Made by a program: the position numbers and the translations under genes. 64,000 nucleotides of DNA, from NCBI RefSeq assembly GCF_006912135.1, contig NZ_VIRS01000015.1, positions 146,683 to 210,682 of the forward strand, in the 5' to 3' direction. Under the pieces are notes generated by a model that searched no databases, was not told the origin of the DNA, and saw nothing but the letters and a program-made list of their open reading frames with translations. Positions 15,772-24,341 of the stretch are shown piece by piece (the stretch's first letter is position 1; every line of letters begins with the position of its first letter). Source of the DNA: Cryptosporangium phraense. Lineage in GTDB: Bacteria; Actinomycetota; Actinomycetes; Mycobacteriales; Cryptosporangiaceae.

Positions 15772-17685
15772 TCACACCTCGACGTGTGAGCCCATGATCA
15801 CCGTGCGGTCGCGGGGCAGGCCGAAGTGCTCGGCCGCGTCCGCGGTGATGTACGACGTCGCGATGAACAGCCGCTTGCGCCAGCGGGCCATCGTCGGCTC
15901 CGGTCCCGTCATCAGGTCGATCTTGGAGAGGAACCACGACGCGCCGTCCAGGTCGAGCGGGCGCTCGGTGTCGTCCGCGTCGAGCTGGCGCAGCGCGCCG
16001 AGGATGTCGGCGTTGTCCATGTAGCCGAAGCGGGCCCGGACGAAGCTGATGCCGTCGTCGGCGTAGCCGAGGTCGTCGACCACGATGCGCTCCTCGGCCG
16101 GGACGCGGGGCACCGGCATCGTCTCGATCGCCAGGATCAGGACGTGCTCGTGGCGCACGTGGTTGTGCTCGACGTTGGCGCGCAGCGCCAGCGGCGCGGT
16201 CTGCTTCCCCCGGTTGAGGAACACCGCGGTGCCCGGGACGCGGGTGATCGGCGGGGTGCCGTCGTGCATCGACTCGATGAACTCGCTGAGCGAGCCCTCC
16301 TGCCGGGTGCGCTCGGCCGTGACGATGGCCCGGCCGCGCTGCCAGGTCGTCATGATCGTGAACGCGGTCAGCGCGATGAGTAGCGGCAGCCAGGCCCCGT
16401 GGACGATCTTGGTCAGGTTGGCCGCGACGAACAGCAGGTCGATCAGCAGCAGCACGGTCGCGCCGCCGATCAGCAGCCAGGTCGGGATCTTCCGCCAGCG
16501 CAGGTGGGCGACGTAGAAGAACAGCAACGTCATGATCGTGATCGTGCCGGTGACCGCCATGCCGTAGGCGTAGGCCAGCGCGGCCGAGCTGCGGAACGCG
16601 AAGACCAGCGTGAGCACCGAGACCAGCAGCAGCCAGTTGATGAACGGGACGTAGATCTGCCCGATCGTGGTCGCCGACGTGTGCGCGATCCGCAGGCGGG
16701 GCAGGTAGCCGAGCTCGGCCGCCTGGGCCGCGACCGAGTAGGCCCCGGTGATCACGGCCTGGGCGGCGATGATCGTCGCCGCGGTCGCCAGCAGCACCAG
16801 CGGCAGCCGGGCCCAGCCCGGGGCGAGCAGGAAGAACGGGCCGCTGAGGTTGGCGCTGTCCTCGATCACCAGCGCGGCCTGCCCGAAGTAGCTGAGCATG
16901 CAGGCCGGCAGCACGAGGAACAGCCAGCCCCGGGTGATCGCGCGCCGGCCGAAGTGGCCCATGTCGGCGTAGAGCGCCTCGGCCCCGGTGACCGAGAGCA
17001 CGATCGCGGCCAGCGCGAAGAACGCGATGCCGAAGTGGCCGGCCAGGAACCCGACCGCGTACGTCGGCGACAGCGCTTCGAGGATGCTGGGGTGTTTCGC
17101 GATCCCGGTGACCCCGAGGACCCCGATCGTGACGAACCACAGGATCATCACCGGGCCGAAGAACCGCCCGACGGCCGCCGTGCCCCGGCGCTGCACCAGG
17201 AACAGCGCCACGATGATCACCGCGGTGATCGGCACGACCCACTCGTCGAACGAGGGTTCGACGAGTTTCAGGCCCTCGGTGGCCGACAGCACCGAGATCG
17301 CCGGGGTGATCATGCTGTCGCCGAAGAACAGCGCGGCGCCGAAGATGCCCAGCCCGGCCAGCGTCATCGCGGTGCGCCGGGTGCGCCCGGCGCCGAGCCG
17401 GCGCAACAGCGTGATCAGGGCCATGATGCCGCCCTCGCCGTCGTTGTCGGCGCGCATGGCCAGCAGGATGTACGTGACCGTGACGATGATCATCACCGAC
17501 CAGAAGATGGTCGAGACGACGCCGAACACGTTGTCGACGCTCACCGGCACCGGGTGCGGGTCGTCCGGGCTGAAGACGGTCTGCAGGGTGTAGATCGGGC
17601 TGGTGCCGATGTCGCCGAACACGACGCCGAGCGCCCCGACGACGACCGCGAGTCGCACCGGGCCGTCGGCCTTTACGTCGGACAT
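15772..17685 (-). CDS. kup: Kup/HAK/KT low-affinity potassium transporter
   Basis: 637 aa with about 12 membrane segments in the N-terminal 440 residues and a cytoplasmic C-terminal domain. Signature pieces are GVVFGDIGTSPIYTLQTVF, the GDSMITPAISVLSATEG pore region, and GAEALYADMGHFGRRAI. Imports K+ with protons. TACTGT lies 6 nt before the ATG, so the message may be leaderless. Convergent with the cyclase gene and 27 bp from the MFS gene that reads the same way. Confidence 0.95.
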   Translation of the reverse strand: MSDVKADGPVRLAVVVGALGVVFGDIGTSPIYTLQTVFSPDDPHPVPVSVDNVFGVVSTIFWSVMIIVTVTYILLAMRADNDGEGGIMALITLLRRLGAGRTRRTAMTLAGLGIFGAALFFGDSMITPAISVLSATEGLKLVEPSFDEWVVPITAVIIVALFLVQRRGTAAVGRFFGPVMILWFVTIGVLGVTGIAKHPSILEALSPTYAVGFLAGHFGIAFFALAAIVLSVTGAEALYADMGHFGRRAITRGWLFLVLPACMLSYFGQAALVIEDSANLSGPFFLLAPGWARLPLVLLATAATIIAAQAVITGAYSVAAQAAELGYLPRLRIAHTSATTIGQIYVPFINWLLLVSVLTLVFAFRSSAALAYAYGMAVTGTITIMTLLFFYVAHLRWRKIPTWLLIGGATVLLLIDLLFVAANLTKIVHGAWLPLLIALTAFTIMTTWQRGRAIVTAERTRQEGSLSEFIESMHDGTPPITRVPGTAVFLNRGKQTAPLALRANVEHNHVRHEHVLILAIETMPVPRVPAEERIVVDDLGYADDGISFVRARFGYMDNADILGALRQLDADDTERPLDLDGASWFLSKIDLMTGPEPTMARWRKRLFIATSYITADAAEHFGLPRDRTVIMGSHVEV

Positions 17686-17712
17686 GAGGGAACAGTACGA
17701 CCCGCCCGCGGG

Positions 17713-19101
17713 TCAGAAATCGGCGGGCTTGAACTTGCCTTTCTGCAGGTGGTCCTCGATCTGCTCGAGGCTGTGGCCGGTCAGCTCGGGCATCTTCCGG
17801 TAGAGGAAGACGAACGCGACGACGTTGAACAGTGCGTACAGCCAGAACGTCGGGCCGGTGCCGATCGCGTTCATCAGGCTGAGCAGCGTGAGCGTGATCA
17901 GGACGTTGGTGCCCCAGAGAGAGGCCGACTGGGCCGCGGCGCCGGCCGCCCGGGTGGCCAGCGGGTAGATCTCGGAGCCGGTGAGCCAGCCCATGAGCTG
18001 GATCCCGCCGGCCGTGCAGGCCATGAAGAACACGAGCGTGGCGATGATCCACGGCACCATCGACTTGCCGCTGTGGCCGGTCGCGAAGAACGTCCCGAGC
18101 ACGATCAGCGCGAGCGCGGCGAACGGCAGCGTCACCAGCGTCAGGCGGCGACGGCCGACGCGGTCGATGATCGCCAGGCCGACGAGCTGGGCGACCAGGT
18201 AGGTGAGGCCGAGGGCGACCGAGACCCGGAGCGCGGTGGAGTCGCCGAAGCCGTTGTCGGTGAGGATCGTCGGCGTGTAGTAGACGATCATCTCGATGCC
18301 GGAGAGCTGGGTGAAGACCGCCAGCCCGCAGCCGACGACCAGCGCCGGCCGGACCCAGGCCTTCTTCAGCCCGGCCCAGCCGCGGGTGCTGGCCTCCTGC
18401 TCTTCTTTGACGTTCTCCTCGATCTCGTGCAGCTCCTGATCGAGGTCGGCGTCGTCGGCCCGGACCCGGGCCAGGGCCGCCCTCGCGTCGCCGCCCTCGC
18501 GGGCCAGCCAGCGCGGGCTCTCGGGCAGCCGGAGCATCAGCAGGAACATCAGACCGGCCGGGACCGCGGCCAGGCCGATCGCCAGCCGCCAGTCGATGAC
18601 CTCGGCCGCGCCGACGATCGTGGCGATCACGATGCCGACGCCGATCGCGATCTGGAAGAACAGCACCAGACGGCCCCGGTAGGCCGACGGCGCGAGCTCG
18701 GCCACGTAGACCGGTGCGGTCTGGGTGGCTCCGCCGACCGCGAAGCCGAGCACGAGCCGGCTGAGCGAGAGCGTGATCGGCTCGGGCGAGAGCGACGCGG
18801 CCACCGCCCCGACGACGAACACGATGCCGATCAGCAGCAGCGTCCCGTGGCGGCCCCGGCGCTCCGCTAAGCGGCTGCAGGTGAGCGCGCCGATGACCGC
18901 CCCGACCAGGATCGACGCGGTGATCGTCTGCTCCCAGACGTGGCCGATGCCGAAGTCGTCGCCGATCTGGAGCAGCGCGCCGGAGATGATCCCGGTGTCG
19001 TACCCGTACAGGAGGCCGGAGATCGCCGAGACGAGCGCGACGACGATCACCGAGCCGGTCAGCCGGTCGTTCTGACGGGGGAGTTCCTGCGTCCGACTCA
19101 T
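17713..19101 (-). CDS. Sugar-porter family MFS transporter
   Basis: 462 aa, 12 membrane segments. Sugar-porter marks are GYDTGIISGAL in TM1, RLAERRGRHG (loop 2-3), PESPRWLA after TM6, QLSGIEMIVYYTPTI in TM7 and a C-terminal PELTGHSLEQIEDHL. Probably a proton-linked sugar or polyol importer; the substrate is unknown. The long central loop (about 205-250) is charged. It diverges from no regulator; the LysR gene upstream is on the same strand, 63 bp away. Confidence 0.92.
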   Translation of the reverse strand: MSRTQELPRQNDRLTGSVIVVALVSAISGLLYGYDTGIISGALLQIGDDFGIGHVWEQTITASILVGAVIGALTCSRLAERRGRHGTLLLIGIVFVVGAVAASLSPEPITLSLSRLVLGFAVGGATQTAPVYVAELAPSAYRGRLVLFFQIAIGVGIVIATIVGAAEVIDWRLAIGLAAVPAGLMFLLMLRLPESPRWLAREGGDARAALARVRADDADLDQELHEIEENVKEEQEASTRGWAGLKKAWVRPALVVGCGLAVFTQLSGIEMIVYYTPTILTDNGFGDSTALRVSVALGLTYLVAQLVGLAIIDRVGRRRLTLVTLPFAALALIVLGTFFATGHSGKSMVPWIIATLVFFMACTAGGIQLMGWLTGSEIYPLATRAAGAAAQSASLWGTNVLITLTLLSLMNAIGTGPTFWLYALFNVVAFVFLYRKMPELTGHSLEQIEDHLQKGKFKPADF

Positions 19102-19164
19102 GAAGGGGCCTCCCGGTACGGCGCCGAACCTGGTGCCGACCGAGTTACCCAGGTTCGGGGAAAC

Positions 19165-19998
19165 TCAGTCGGCGAAGGCGGCCGCGTAGTTGCGGACGCA
19201 GACCTCCGGGGTGGCCCGCGAGGCCACGACGTGGCCGTCGACCAGCACCGGCGGGTCGAGCGGGACCATCCGGACGCGGTCCGAGCTCGCGCTCGCGAGC
19301 TGCTCGGCCGGCAGCAGCGTCCAGCCGATCGGGTCGGCGCCGACCTCGAACAGCGCGTGCAGCAGCGCGCCCGACGGCGGCCGGACCGGCGGCGCGGGCA
19401 GCGCGGCCACGATCGCGTCGTACAGCGCGGGGTCGTTCTCCCGGGACGCCAGCCGCAGGCCGCGCGGGTCGAGGTCGTCGAGGCCGACCGCCGGCTTGCC
19501 GGCCGCCGGGTGGTCGCGGGACACCACCGCGGCCAGCGGCTCCGACCAGACCCGGACCACGGTGACCGCGGGCGCGGTGACGATGCCCCGCACCAGCGCG
19601 AGGTCGAGGTCCCCGTTGCGCACCGCGTCCAGCCGGGCCACGACCGGCAGGTCGATCAGCACCGGCTCGGCCGCGTGCAGGCGGGCGAGCGCCCGGTCGA
19701 GCCGGTCGGTCACGCAGGAGGCCACGCCGATCCGCAGCCCGTCCGCCTGCCCGGCCACGACCCGGACCCGGGCCGCCGCGGCCAGCGTCTCCCGGGCCGC
19801 GTCCAGCACCCGCGCCCCGGCCGGCGTCAGCCGGACCCGGCGCGACGACCGCTCGAACAGGCGGACGCCGAGCTCGCGCTCGAGCCGCGAGACCTGCTGG
19901 CTCACCGCGGGCTGGACGATGTGCAGCCGCTCGGCCGCCCGGCCGAAGTGCAGCTCCTCGGCGACCGTCACGAAGTACTGCAGTGATCTCAGCTCCAC
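19165..19998 (-). CDS. LysR family transcriptional regulator
   Basis: 277 aa starting at a GTG (19998). The N-terminal winged HTH is canonical (LQYFVTVAEELHFGRAAERLHIVQPAVSQQVSRLERELG, residues 5-43) and is followed by a periplasmic-binding-like effector domain. It diverges from the flavin-dependent oxidoreductase gene, with an ATC-N9-GAT box in between. Slightly shorter than the usual ~300 aa. Confidence 0.9.
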   Translation of the reverse strand: MELRSLQYFVTVAEELHFGRAAERLHIVQPAVSQQVSRLERELGVRLFERSSRRVRLTPAGARVLDAARETLAAAARVRVVAGQADGLRIGVASCVTDRLDRALARLHAAEPVLIDLPVVARLDAVRNGDLDLALVRGIVTAPAVTVVRVWSEPLAAVVSRDHPAAGKPAVGLDDLDPRGLRLASRENDPALYDAIVAALPAPPVRPPSGALLHALFEVGADPIGWTLLPAEQLASASSDRVRMVPLDPPVLVDGHVVASRATPEVCVRNYAAAFAD

Positions 19999-20010
19999 GA
20001 CTCTGGATCT

Positions 20011-20025
20011 ATCACGGAAATTGAT
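20011..20025. promoter_or_regulatory. LysR box (T-N11-A type)
   Basis: ATCACGGAAATTGAT is ATC-N9-GAT, containing T-N11-A, the standard LysR recognition geometry. A further GTGAT at 20037-20041 mirrors the ATCAC at 20011-20015. It lies between the divergent LysR and flavin-oxidoreductase genes. Confidence 0.5.
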
Positions 20026-20082
20026 CGTTGCCGAGGGTGATCGCTGCTGGTTCGCGCGCACCGGGTCGGCTGGGATCGAGCC

Positions 20083-20919
20083 ATGCGCATCGGAACCGCA
20101 CTGATCTCGGCCTCCTCCCCCGCCGACGTCGTGGCCGCCGCCGCGGACGCCGCCCGCCGCGGGCTCGACAGCTTCTGGACGAACCAGATGCCCGGCGGCT
20201 GGGACCCGCTGACGCTGCTGGCGCTGCTCGACGAGCGCCCGCCCGAGATCGGCACCGCGATCGTCGCGACCTACCCCCGGCACCCGGTGACGATGGCGTC
20301 CGAAGCCGTGACGCTGCAGGCGGCCAGGGGTGGGCTGGCGCTCGGGGTCGGCCCCAGCCATGCCTGGTACGTCGAGCAGGCGCTCGGGCTGTCGTACGCG
20401 TCGCCGCTCCGGCACACCCGGGAGTACCTCGAGGTGCTGCGTCCGCTGCTGCACGGTCGGCCGGCCCGGTCGCACGGGGTGGACACCGCGCTCGACGTGC
20501 GGGCCGAGCCGCCCGCGCTGCTGCTGGCCGCGCTCGGGCCGAAGATGCTGGGCCTGGCCCGCGAACTGGCCGACGGGGTGGTGCTCACCTGGGTCACGCC
20601 CGAGGTCGTGGCCGAGCGGATCGTGCCGGCCGTCGCGCCCGGGGCCCGGGTGGTGGTCGGGCTCGGCGTCGTGCTGACCAACGACCCGGACGCCGCCCGC
20701 GAGCAGGTCGCCCGGGACTTCGGGATGGCCGGTGACCTGCCCGCCTACCGGGCGTCGCTGAGTCGCTCGGGCATCGCGTCGGTCGCCGACACGGTCGTGA
20801 TCGGGGACGAGCCGGAGCTCACCCGGGCTCTCGACCGGTACCGCGACGCCGGGGCCACCGACGTCGTCCTGATGCCGTTCGGGGTCCGGGAGCGCGCGCT
20901 CGACGTGGTGAGTGCCTGA
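20083..20919 (+). CDS. LLM-class flavin-dependent oxidoreductase (F420- or FMN-dependent type)
   Basis: 278 aa TIM-barrel protein of the luciferase-like superfamily: strand MRIGTALI, SFWTNQMPGGWDPLTLLALL, GTAIVATYPRHPVTMASEA, and GLALGVGPSHAWYVEQALGL are the usual barrel landmarks of F420-dependent actinobacterial members. It would oxidise or reduce an unknown metabolite. TGGGAT ends 6 nt before the ATG. Probably regulated by the divergent LysR gene. Confidence 0.85.
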   Translation: MRIGTALISASSPADVVAAAADAARRGLDSFWTNQMPGGWDPLTLLALLDERPPEIGTAIVATYPRHPVTMASEAVTLQAARGGLALGVGPSHAWYVEQALGLSYASPLRHTREYLEVLRPLLHGRPARSHGVDTALDVRAEPPALLLAALGPKMLGLARELADGVVLTWVTPEVVAERIVPAVAPGARVVVGLGVVLTNDPDAAREQVARDFGMAGDLPAYRASLSRSGIASVADTVVIGDEPELTRALDRYRDAGATDVVLMPFGVRERALDVVSA

Positions 20920-20969
20920 GCGCGCTCTAATGGAGGGACTCACTGGTACCGGGGTCTCCGAGGAGTGCA

Positions 20970-21389
20970 ATGAGCACACAGATGTCGCATGCCCCCGGTA
21001 CCAAGGACGACGACCTGCTGGGCCGGGCCGGGCGGTGGCTGCTCGCGAAGATCTGGTTCGGGTGCGTGTTCTCGGGTTTCTACGCGCTGTCGCGGCACTT
21101 CGCCTGGCCGGACGCGCTCGTCTCGATCGCCGCCGCGCTCGGGGCGCTGGGGCTGGCGGTCGCCGCGTACTGGCTGCCGATCTGGACCCGGGAGTACACC
21201 ACCGGCATCCGGTTCGTCGACGTCACGATCCGGGTCGTGGTGTGGCTCGGGCTGGTCGCGGCGGTGGTCTCGCTGCTGGTCGGTGAGCCGGCCGTGGGGC
21301 TGGTGGCCGGCGCGTTGCTGCTGACCACGGCCTGGCGCACGTTCGGCCCGGCCCCGGCCGACGGCTCCGCCCGCGGCCGGATCGCCTGA
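20970..21389 (+). CDS. Small integral membrane protein of unknown function
   Basis: 139 aa with a GAGGAG ribosome site before the ATG. About four hydrophobic segments (near 30-45, 50-70, 85-105, 108-120) follow a polar N-terminus. The middle motif WLPIWTREYTTGIRF separates them. No family recognised. Confidence 0.65.
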   Translation: MSTQMSHAPGTKDDDLLGRAGRWLLAKIWFGCVFSGFYALSRHFAWPDALVSIAAALGALGLAVAAYWLPIWTREYTTGIRFVDVTIRVVVWLGLVAAVVSLLVGEPAVGLVAGALLLTTAWRTFGPAPADGSARGRIA

Positions 21390-21472
21390 TTCTCGGGGAC
21401 CGCGCCCCGGCCGCGAGGGCCGAGGCGCGCGGGTCACCGGGAGGGCCGGTCAGCGCTGCTCGCGTCGCCGCC

Positions 21473-22366
21473 TCACCGCCACGGCACCGCCGGCCGGCAC
21501 GTCGACGGGTCGGTCGTGGAACCCACGACCACGGTGCCGTCCGGGTCGACCGCGCAGGTGTCGCCGTCGGCGACGAACGGAGCCGTCAGCTTCCCGTGCA
21601 GCGGATATCCCCGGACGCTGGCCGGCCGGGTGGGCGGCTTCTGGTGCGTCACGCTGGCGATGAACGTGCCCTGCCGGACCCCGTAGAGATACGACTTCTC
21701 CCCGGCCGTGACGGCGACGTTCCGCACGTCCGGGGTCGCCCGGCCGATGACGAGGGTGGTGAACGGCGGGCCACCGCTCGTCAGCACCAGATCGATCATC
21801 ACCGGACCGGGCAGCCACTGCACGTGCTCGCCGTAACCGAGCACGTCGACCTGGGCGGCCGGGGGAAGCGACGAGCGGCCGGCCACCGACCGCCAGATGC
21901 AGTAGGTCAGCTTCTCGCCGTCGGTGAGCACGGCGATCGTCTGCGTCCGGGCGTCGGTGACCGCGTTGAGCAGCTGGAGATCGTCGAGGTCGACGAACTG
22001 CTTGGCCATCCTCGTCGGCGACATGCCCTGGCCGGGTTTCTCGTTCTTCAGGGCGGTGACGCAGGCGTTGCGCAGGGCCAGACGGCCGGCCGCGGTGAAG
22101 CCGGGTAGGTCGTACGGCGCCGGCGCCGGGTGCGGGCGGTGCGACGCGGGTTCCGGCCCGCGGTGGTCGCGGATCAGCGTCAGCACGGTGACGGTCGTGC
22201 CGAGGACGACGAGTACCGCGGCCGCGGCCACCAGCGGGAGGAGGTGCCGGCGGGCGCGGGGGCCCGGGCGGCGGCGGTGGGTGGCGATGCGGCGGCGCAG
22301 GTCGGCGTGGATGGCGGCCCGGCGTTCCGGCGACACCTCGCGCTCCGGGGGAATCGTGCTGGTCAT
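21473..22366 (-). CDS. Membrane-anchored protein, putative anti-sigma factor
   Basis: 297 aa. A charged cytoplasmic N-terminus (1-45, rich in Arg) precedes one membrane segment (about 46-68, LLPLVAAAAVLVVLGTTVTVLTLI) and a long outer domain containing several cysteines. It overlaps the ECF sigma gene by 4 nt (ATGA), the typical sigma/anti-sigma arrangement. The classical HxxxCxxC zinc motif is not present, so the anti-sigma role is inferred from topology and context. Confidence 0.65.
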   Translation of the reverse strand: MTSTIPPEREVSPERRAAIHADLRRRIATHRRRPGPRARRHLLPLVAAAAVLVVLGTTVTVLTLIRDHRGPEPASHRPHPAPAPYDLPGFTAAGRLALRNACVTALKNEKPGQGMSPTRMAKQFVDLDDLQLLNAVTDARTQTIAVLTDGEKLTYCIWRSVAGRSSLPPAAQVDVLGYGEHVQWLPGPVMIDLVLTSGGPPFTTLVIGRATPDVRNVAVTAGEKSYLYGVRQGTFIASVTHQKPPTRPASVRGYPLHGKLTAPFVADGDTCAVDPDGTVVVGSTTDPSTCRPAVPWR

Positions 22367-22929
22367 CGGTCCTCCCCTCCGGCGTTCGCGAGTACGAGCC
22401 GGCTCAGGCGTGACTTGGCCCGGCTCACCCGGGAGCGGACACTGGCCTCGGCGATTCCGAGCACTTGGGCAGCGTCCGCATAGGAGACGCCCGACCACAC
22501 GCAGAGGGCCAGGGCCTCGCGCTCGGCCCGGGGCAGCTCCTCGGTGGCCGCGAGCACCTCGGCCATCCGGCGCTCGTCGTCGAGGCGTTGGGCGACGTCG
22601 TCGGCATGGTCGGGCGCCGGACGCGGCACCGGGAGGCGCTCGAGGAGCGCCGCCCGGCGGCGCCGGGACCGGTACTCGTTGCGGACGGTGTTGGTGGCGA
22701 CGGTGAGCAACCACGGCAGCGCGGAGTCGTGCACCAGCGTCACCGCGCTCCGCTGACGCCAGGCCGCGAAGAACGTCGCCGCGGTGGCGTCGTCGGCCAG
22801 CGCCCAGTTGCCGGTGAGCCGGAAACAGTGGTTGTCGACCGCCTTGAGGTGCCGGTCGAACAGCACCCCGAAGGCGTCGTCGTCGCCGGCCGCGGTGGCT
22901 TCCCACAGCTGCCGATCGGAGGTCGTCAC
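22363..22929 (-). CDS. ECF-type RNA polymerase sigma factor
   Basis: 188 aa, GTG start. Region 2 (about 15-80) includes AFGVLFDRHLKAV and ALADDATAATFFAAWR; region 4 (about 125-175) includes LPRAEREALALCVWSGVSYADAAQVLGIAEASVRSRVSRAKSRL, which reads -35 elements. Followed by its probable membrane partner. Function in an envelope or stress response is inferred only from class. Confidence 0.92.
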   Translation of the reverse strand: MTTSDRQLWEATAAGDDDAFGVLFDRHLKAVDNHCFRLTGNWALADDATAATFFAAWRQRSAVTLVHDSALPWLLTVATNTVRNEYRSRRRRAALLERLPVPRPAPDHADDVAQRLDDERRMAEVLAATEELPRAEREALALCVWSGVSYADAAQVLGIAEASVRSRVSRAKSRLSRLVLANAGGEDR

Positions 22930-23044
22930 ACTAGTCAGTCACCGCCCGGCGGCCCCGCGTTGCACGGAACGCGAAATCGACGCAGAACCTGGCCGACGGC
23001 GGCGCATGCGCGGACAGTAACGGAATCGAACACACGGGGGGACG

Positions 23045-23296
23045 ATGACCGTCACAGTGAGGGTCCAGAGGACCACGTCGATGACCGCGACGGTCGTGAA
23101 CGCGCTGCTCACGTCGGCCGAGCGGTACGCCCACCTGGCGAGGATCGTGAGCGACCGGTCGGCCGCGGCCCGGCTCGCCGAGATGGCCGGCGACGCCGAG
23201 CGGCTGGCCGAGAAGCTGCTCGCCCGCCCGGCCCGTCAGACCGCGACGAAGTCGGCGACGACGCAGGAGAGGTTGTCCGGCGCCCCGGCGTCGTGA
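23045..23296 (+). CDS. Small hypothetical protein overlapping the PP2C gene
   Basis: 83 aa. A GGGGGGAC stretch precedes the ATG. Residues 20-62 form a regular amphipathic helix pattern (LLTSAERYAHLARIVSDRSA...DAERLAEKLLAR), unlike most antisense frames. The last 61 nt overlap the 3' end of the convergent MerR-PP2C gene. No family recognised; it may be spurious. Confidence 0.35.
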   Translation: MTVTVRVQRTTSMTATVVNALLTSAERYAHLARIVSDRSAAARLAEMAGDAERLAEKLLARPARQTATKSATTQERLSGAPAS

Positions 23297-24279
23297 ACCA
23301 GCCGGACGAGCGCGCCCACCACGTCGTCCGGGGTGTCCCCGGTGGTCAGCGCGGAGTGCAGCGCCGGGCGGGCGACGACCGCCGACACCCCGTCCGAGCA
23401 GAGCAGGTACCGGTCGCCGGGCAGCGCGGTGCGCAGGCCGAGGTCGGCCTCGACCGCGGACGCGCCGACGCCGAGCGCTCGCGTCAGCAGCGCCCGCTGC
23501 GGATGCCCGGCCGCGCCCTCGAGGCTGAGCCGGCCCTGGTCGATCTGGGTCTGGACCCAGGTGTGGTCGGTGGTGAGCTGCACCAGCTCGCCGGCGCGAA
23601 CGAGGTACGCGCGGGTGTCCCCGACGTGCACGAGACCGAGCTGCGACCCGTTGCGCACCAGCGCGGTGAGCGTGGTGTCGCCACCCACCGCGCGAACCCG
23701 GCGGTCGGCGTCCTCGACCGCGTCGACCAGGGTGCTCAAGAGCCTGGCGTCGGCCGGGCCGCTTTCGACGAGGGCCGCGATCGCGGCCGCGCTGGCGGCC
23801 GCTCCGGACGGGCCCCGGACGCCGTCGGCGACGGCCAGCAGGTGATCGCTCGCGTGCACGGAGTCGTCGTTGACGTCCCGGACGTCGCCGGGCTCGCTCG
23901 CGGTCGCGTACCGGACGGTCAGCGTGGTGGACATGGTGTTCCTTCCCGACAGATGCTCGAGGAGAAGTCCGGCCACCCGGGCGCGGACCGCGTTCTCGGC
24001 GGTCACCCGTCGCCAGTACGCGGCGACCGCCTCGGCCGCGGCCGGACCGTCCAGCGTGCAGACGGTCCGGATCTCGGCCAGCGGCATCCCGATCCGGCGC
24101 AGCTCGGCGATGAGCCGGGCGGTGTCGAGCTGGGCCGGGTCGTAGAACCGGTAGCCCGACTCCGGGTCCACCGCCACCGGCGGCAGCAGCCCCGACGAGT
24201 CGTAGAGCCGCAGCGCCTTCGGCGTCAGCCCGGAACGCCGGGCGAACGCACCGATGGTCAGCAAGCGCACGGGAGCCAT
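23236..24279 (-). CDS. MerR-type DNA-binding domain fused to a PP2C-type protein phosphatase
   Basis: 347 aa. Residues 4-75 are a MerR winged helix (LLTIGAFARRSGLTPKALRLYDSSGLLPP, ESGYRFYDPAQ). After a helical segment (75-115) comes a PP2C domain (about 117-347) with RDVNDDS, LAVADGVRG (Asp152), GDTTLTALV, LLCSDGVSAVV and APDNLSCVV, the usual metal-binding aspartates. The canonical ADGMGG is altered to ADGVRG. An ATG at residue 116 could give a stand-alone phosphatase. Such a protein could couple Ser/Thr dephosphorylation to transcription. Start ATG at 24279 follows GAGGAGG; a GTG three codons later is possible. Confidence 0.85.
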   Translation of the reverse strand: MAPVRLLTIGAFARRSGLTPKALRLYDSSGLLPPVAVDPESGYRFYDPAQLDTARLIAELRRIGMPLAEIRTVCTLDGPAAAEAVAAYWRRVTAENAVRARVAGLLLEHLSGRNTMSTTLTVRYATASEPGDVRDVNDDSVHASDHLLAVADGVRGPSGAAASAAAIAALVESGPADARLLSTLVDAVEDADRRVRAVGGDTTLTALVRNGSQLGLVHVGDTRAYLVRAGELVQLTTDHTWVQTQIDQGRLSLEGAAGHPQRALLTRALGVGASAVEADLGLRTALPGDRYLLCSDGVSAVVARPALHSALTTGDTPDDVVGALVRLVHDAGAPDNLSCVVADFVAV

Positions 24280-24341
24280 CCTCCTCGCGCCGGCCACGGT
24301 GACCGGCGCGTTCCACGCTGGGCCCGGCCCCCGGGTGAAGG

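Noticed and set aside
16399..18870. 823-codon frame on the plus strand
   Set aside because: It is antisense to kup and the sugar porter, both with clear domains; the product is rich in Arg, Asp and Gln, as expected of a shadow of GC-rich genes.
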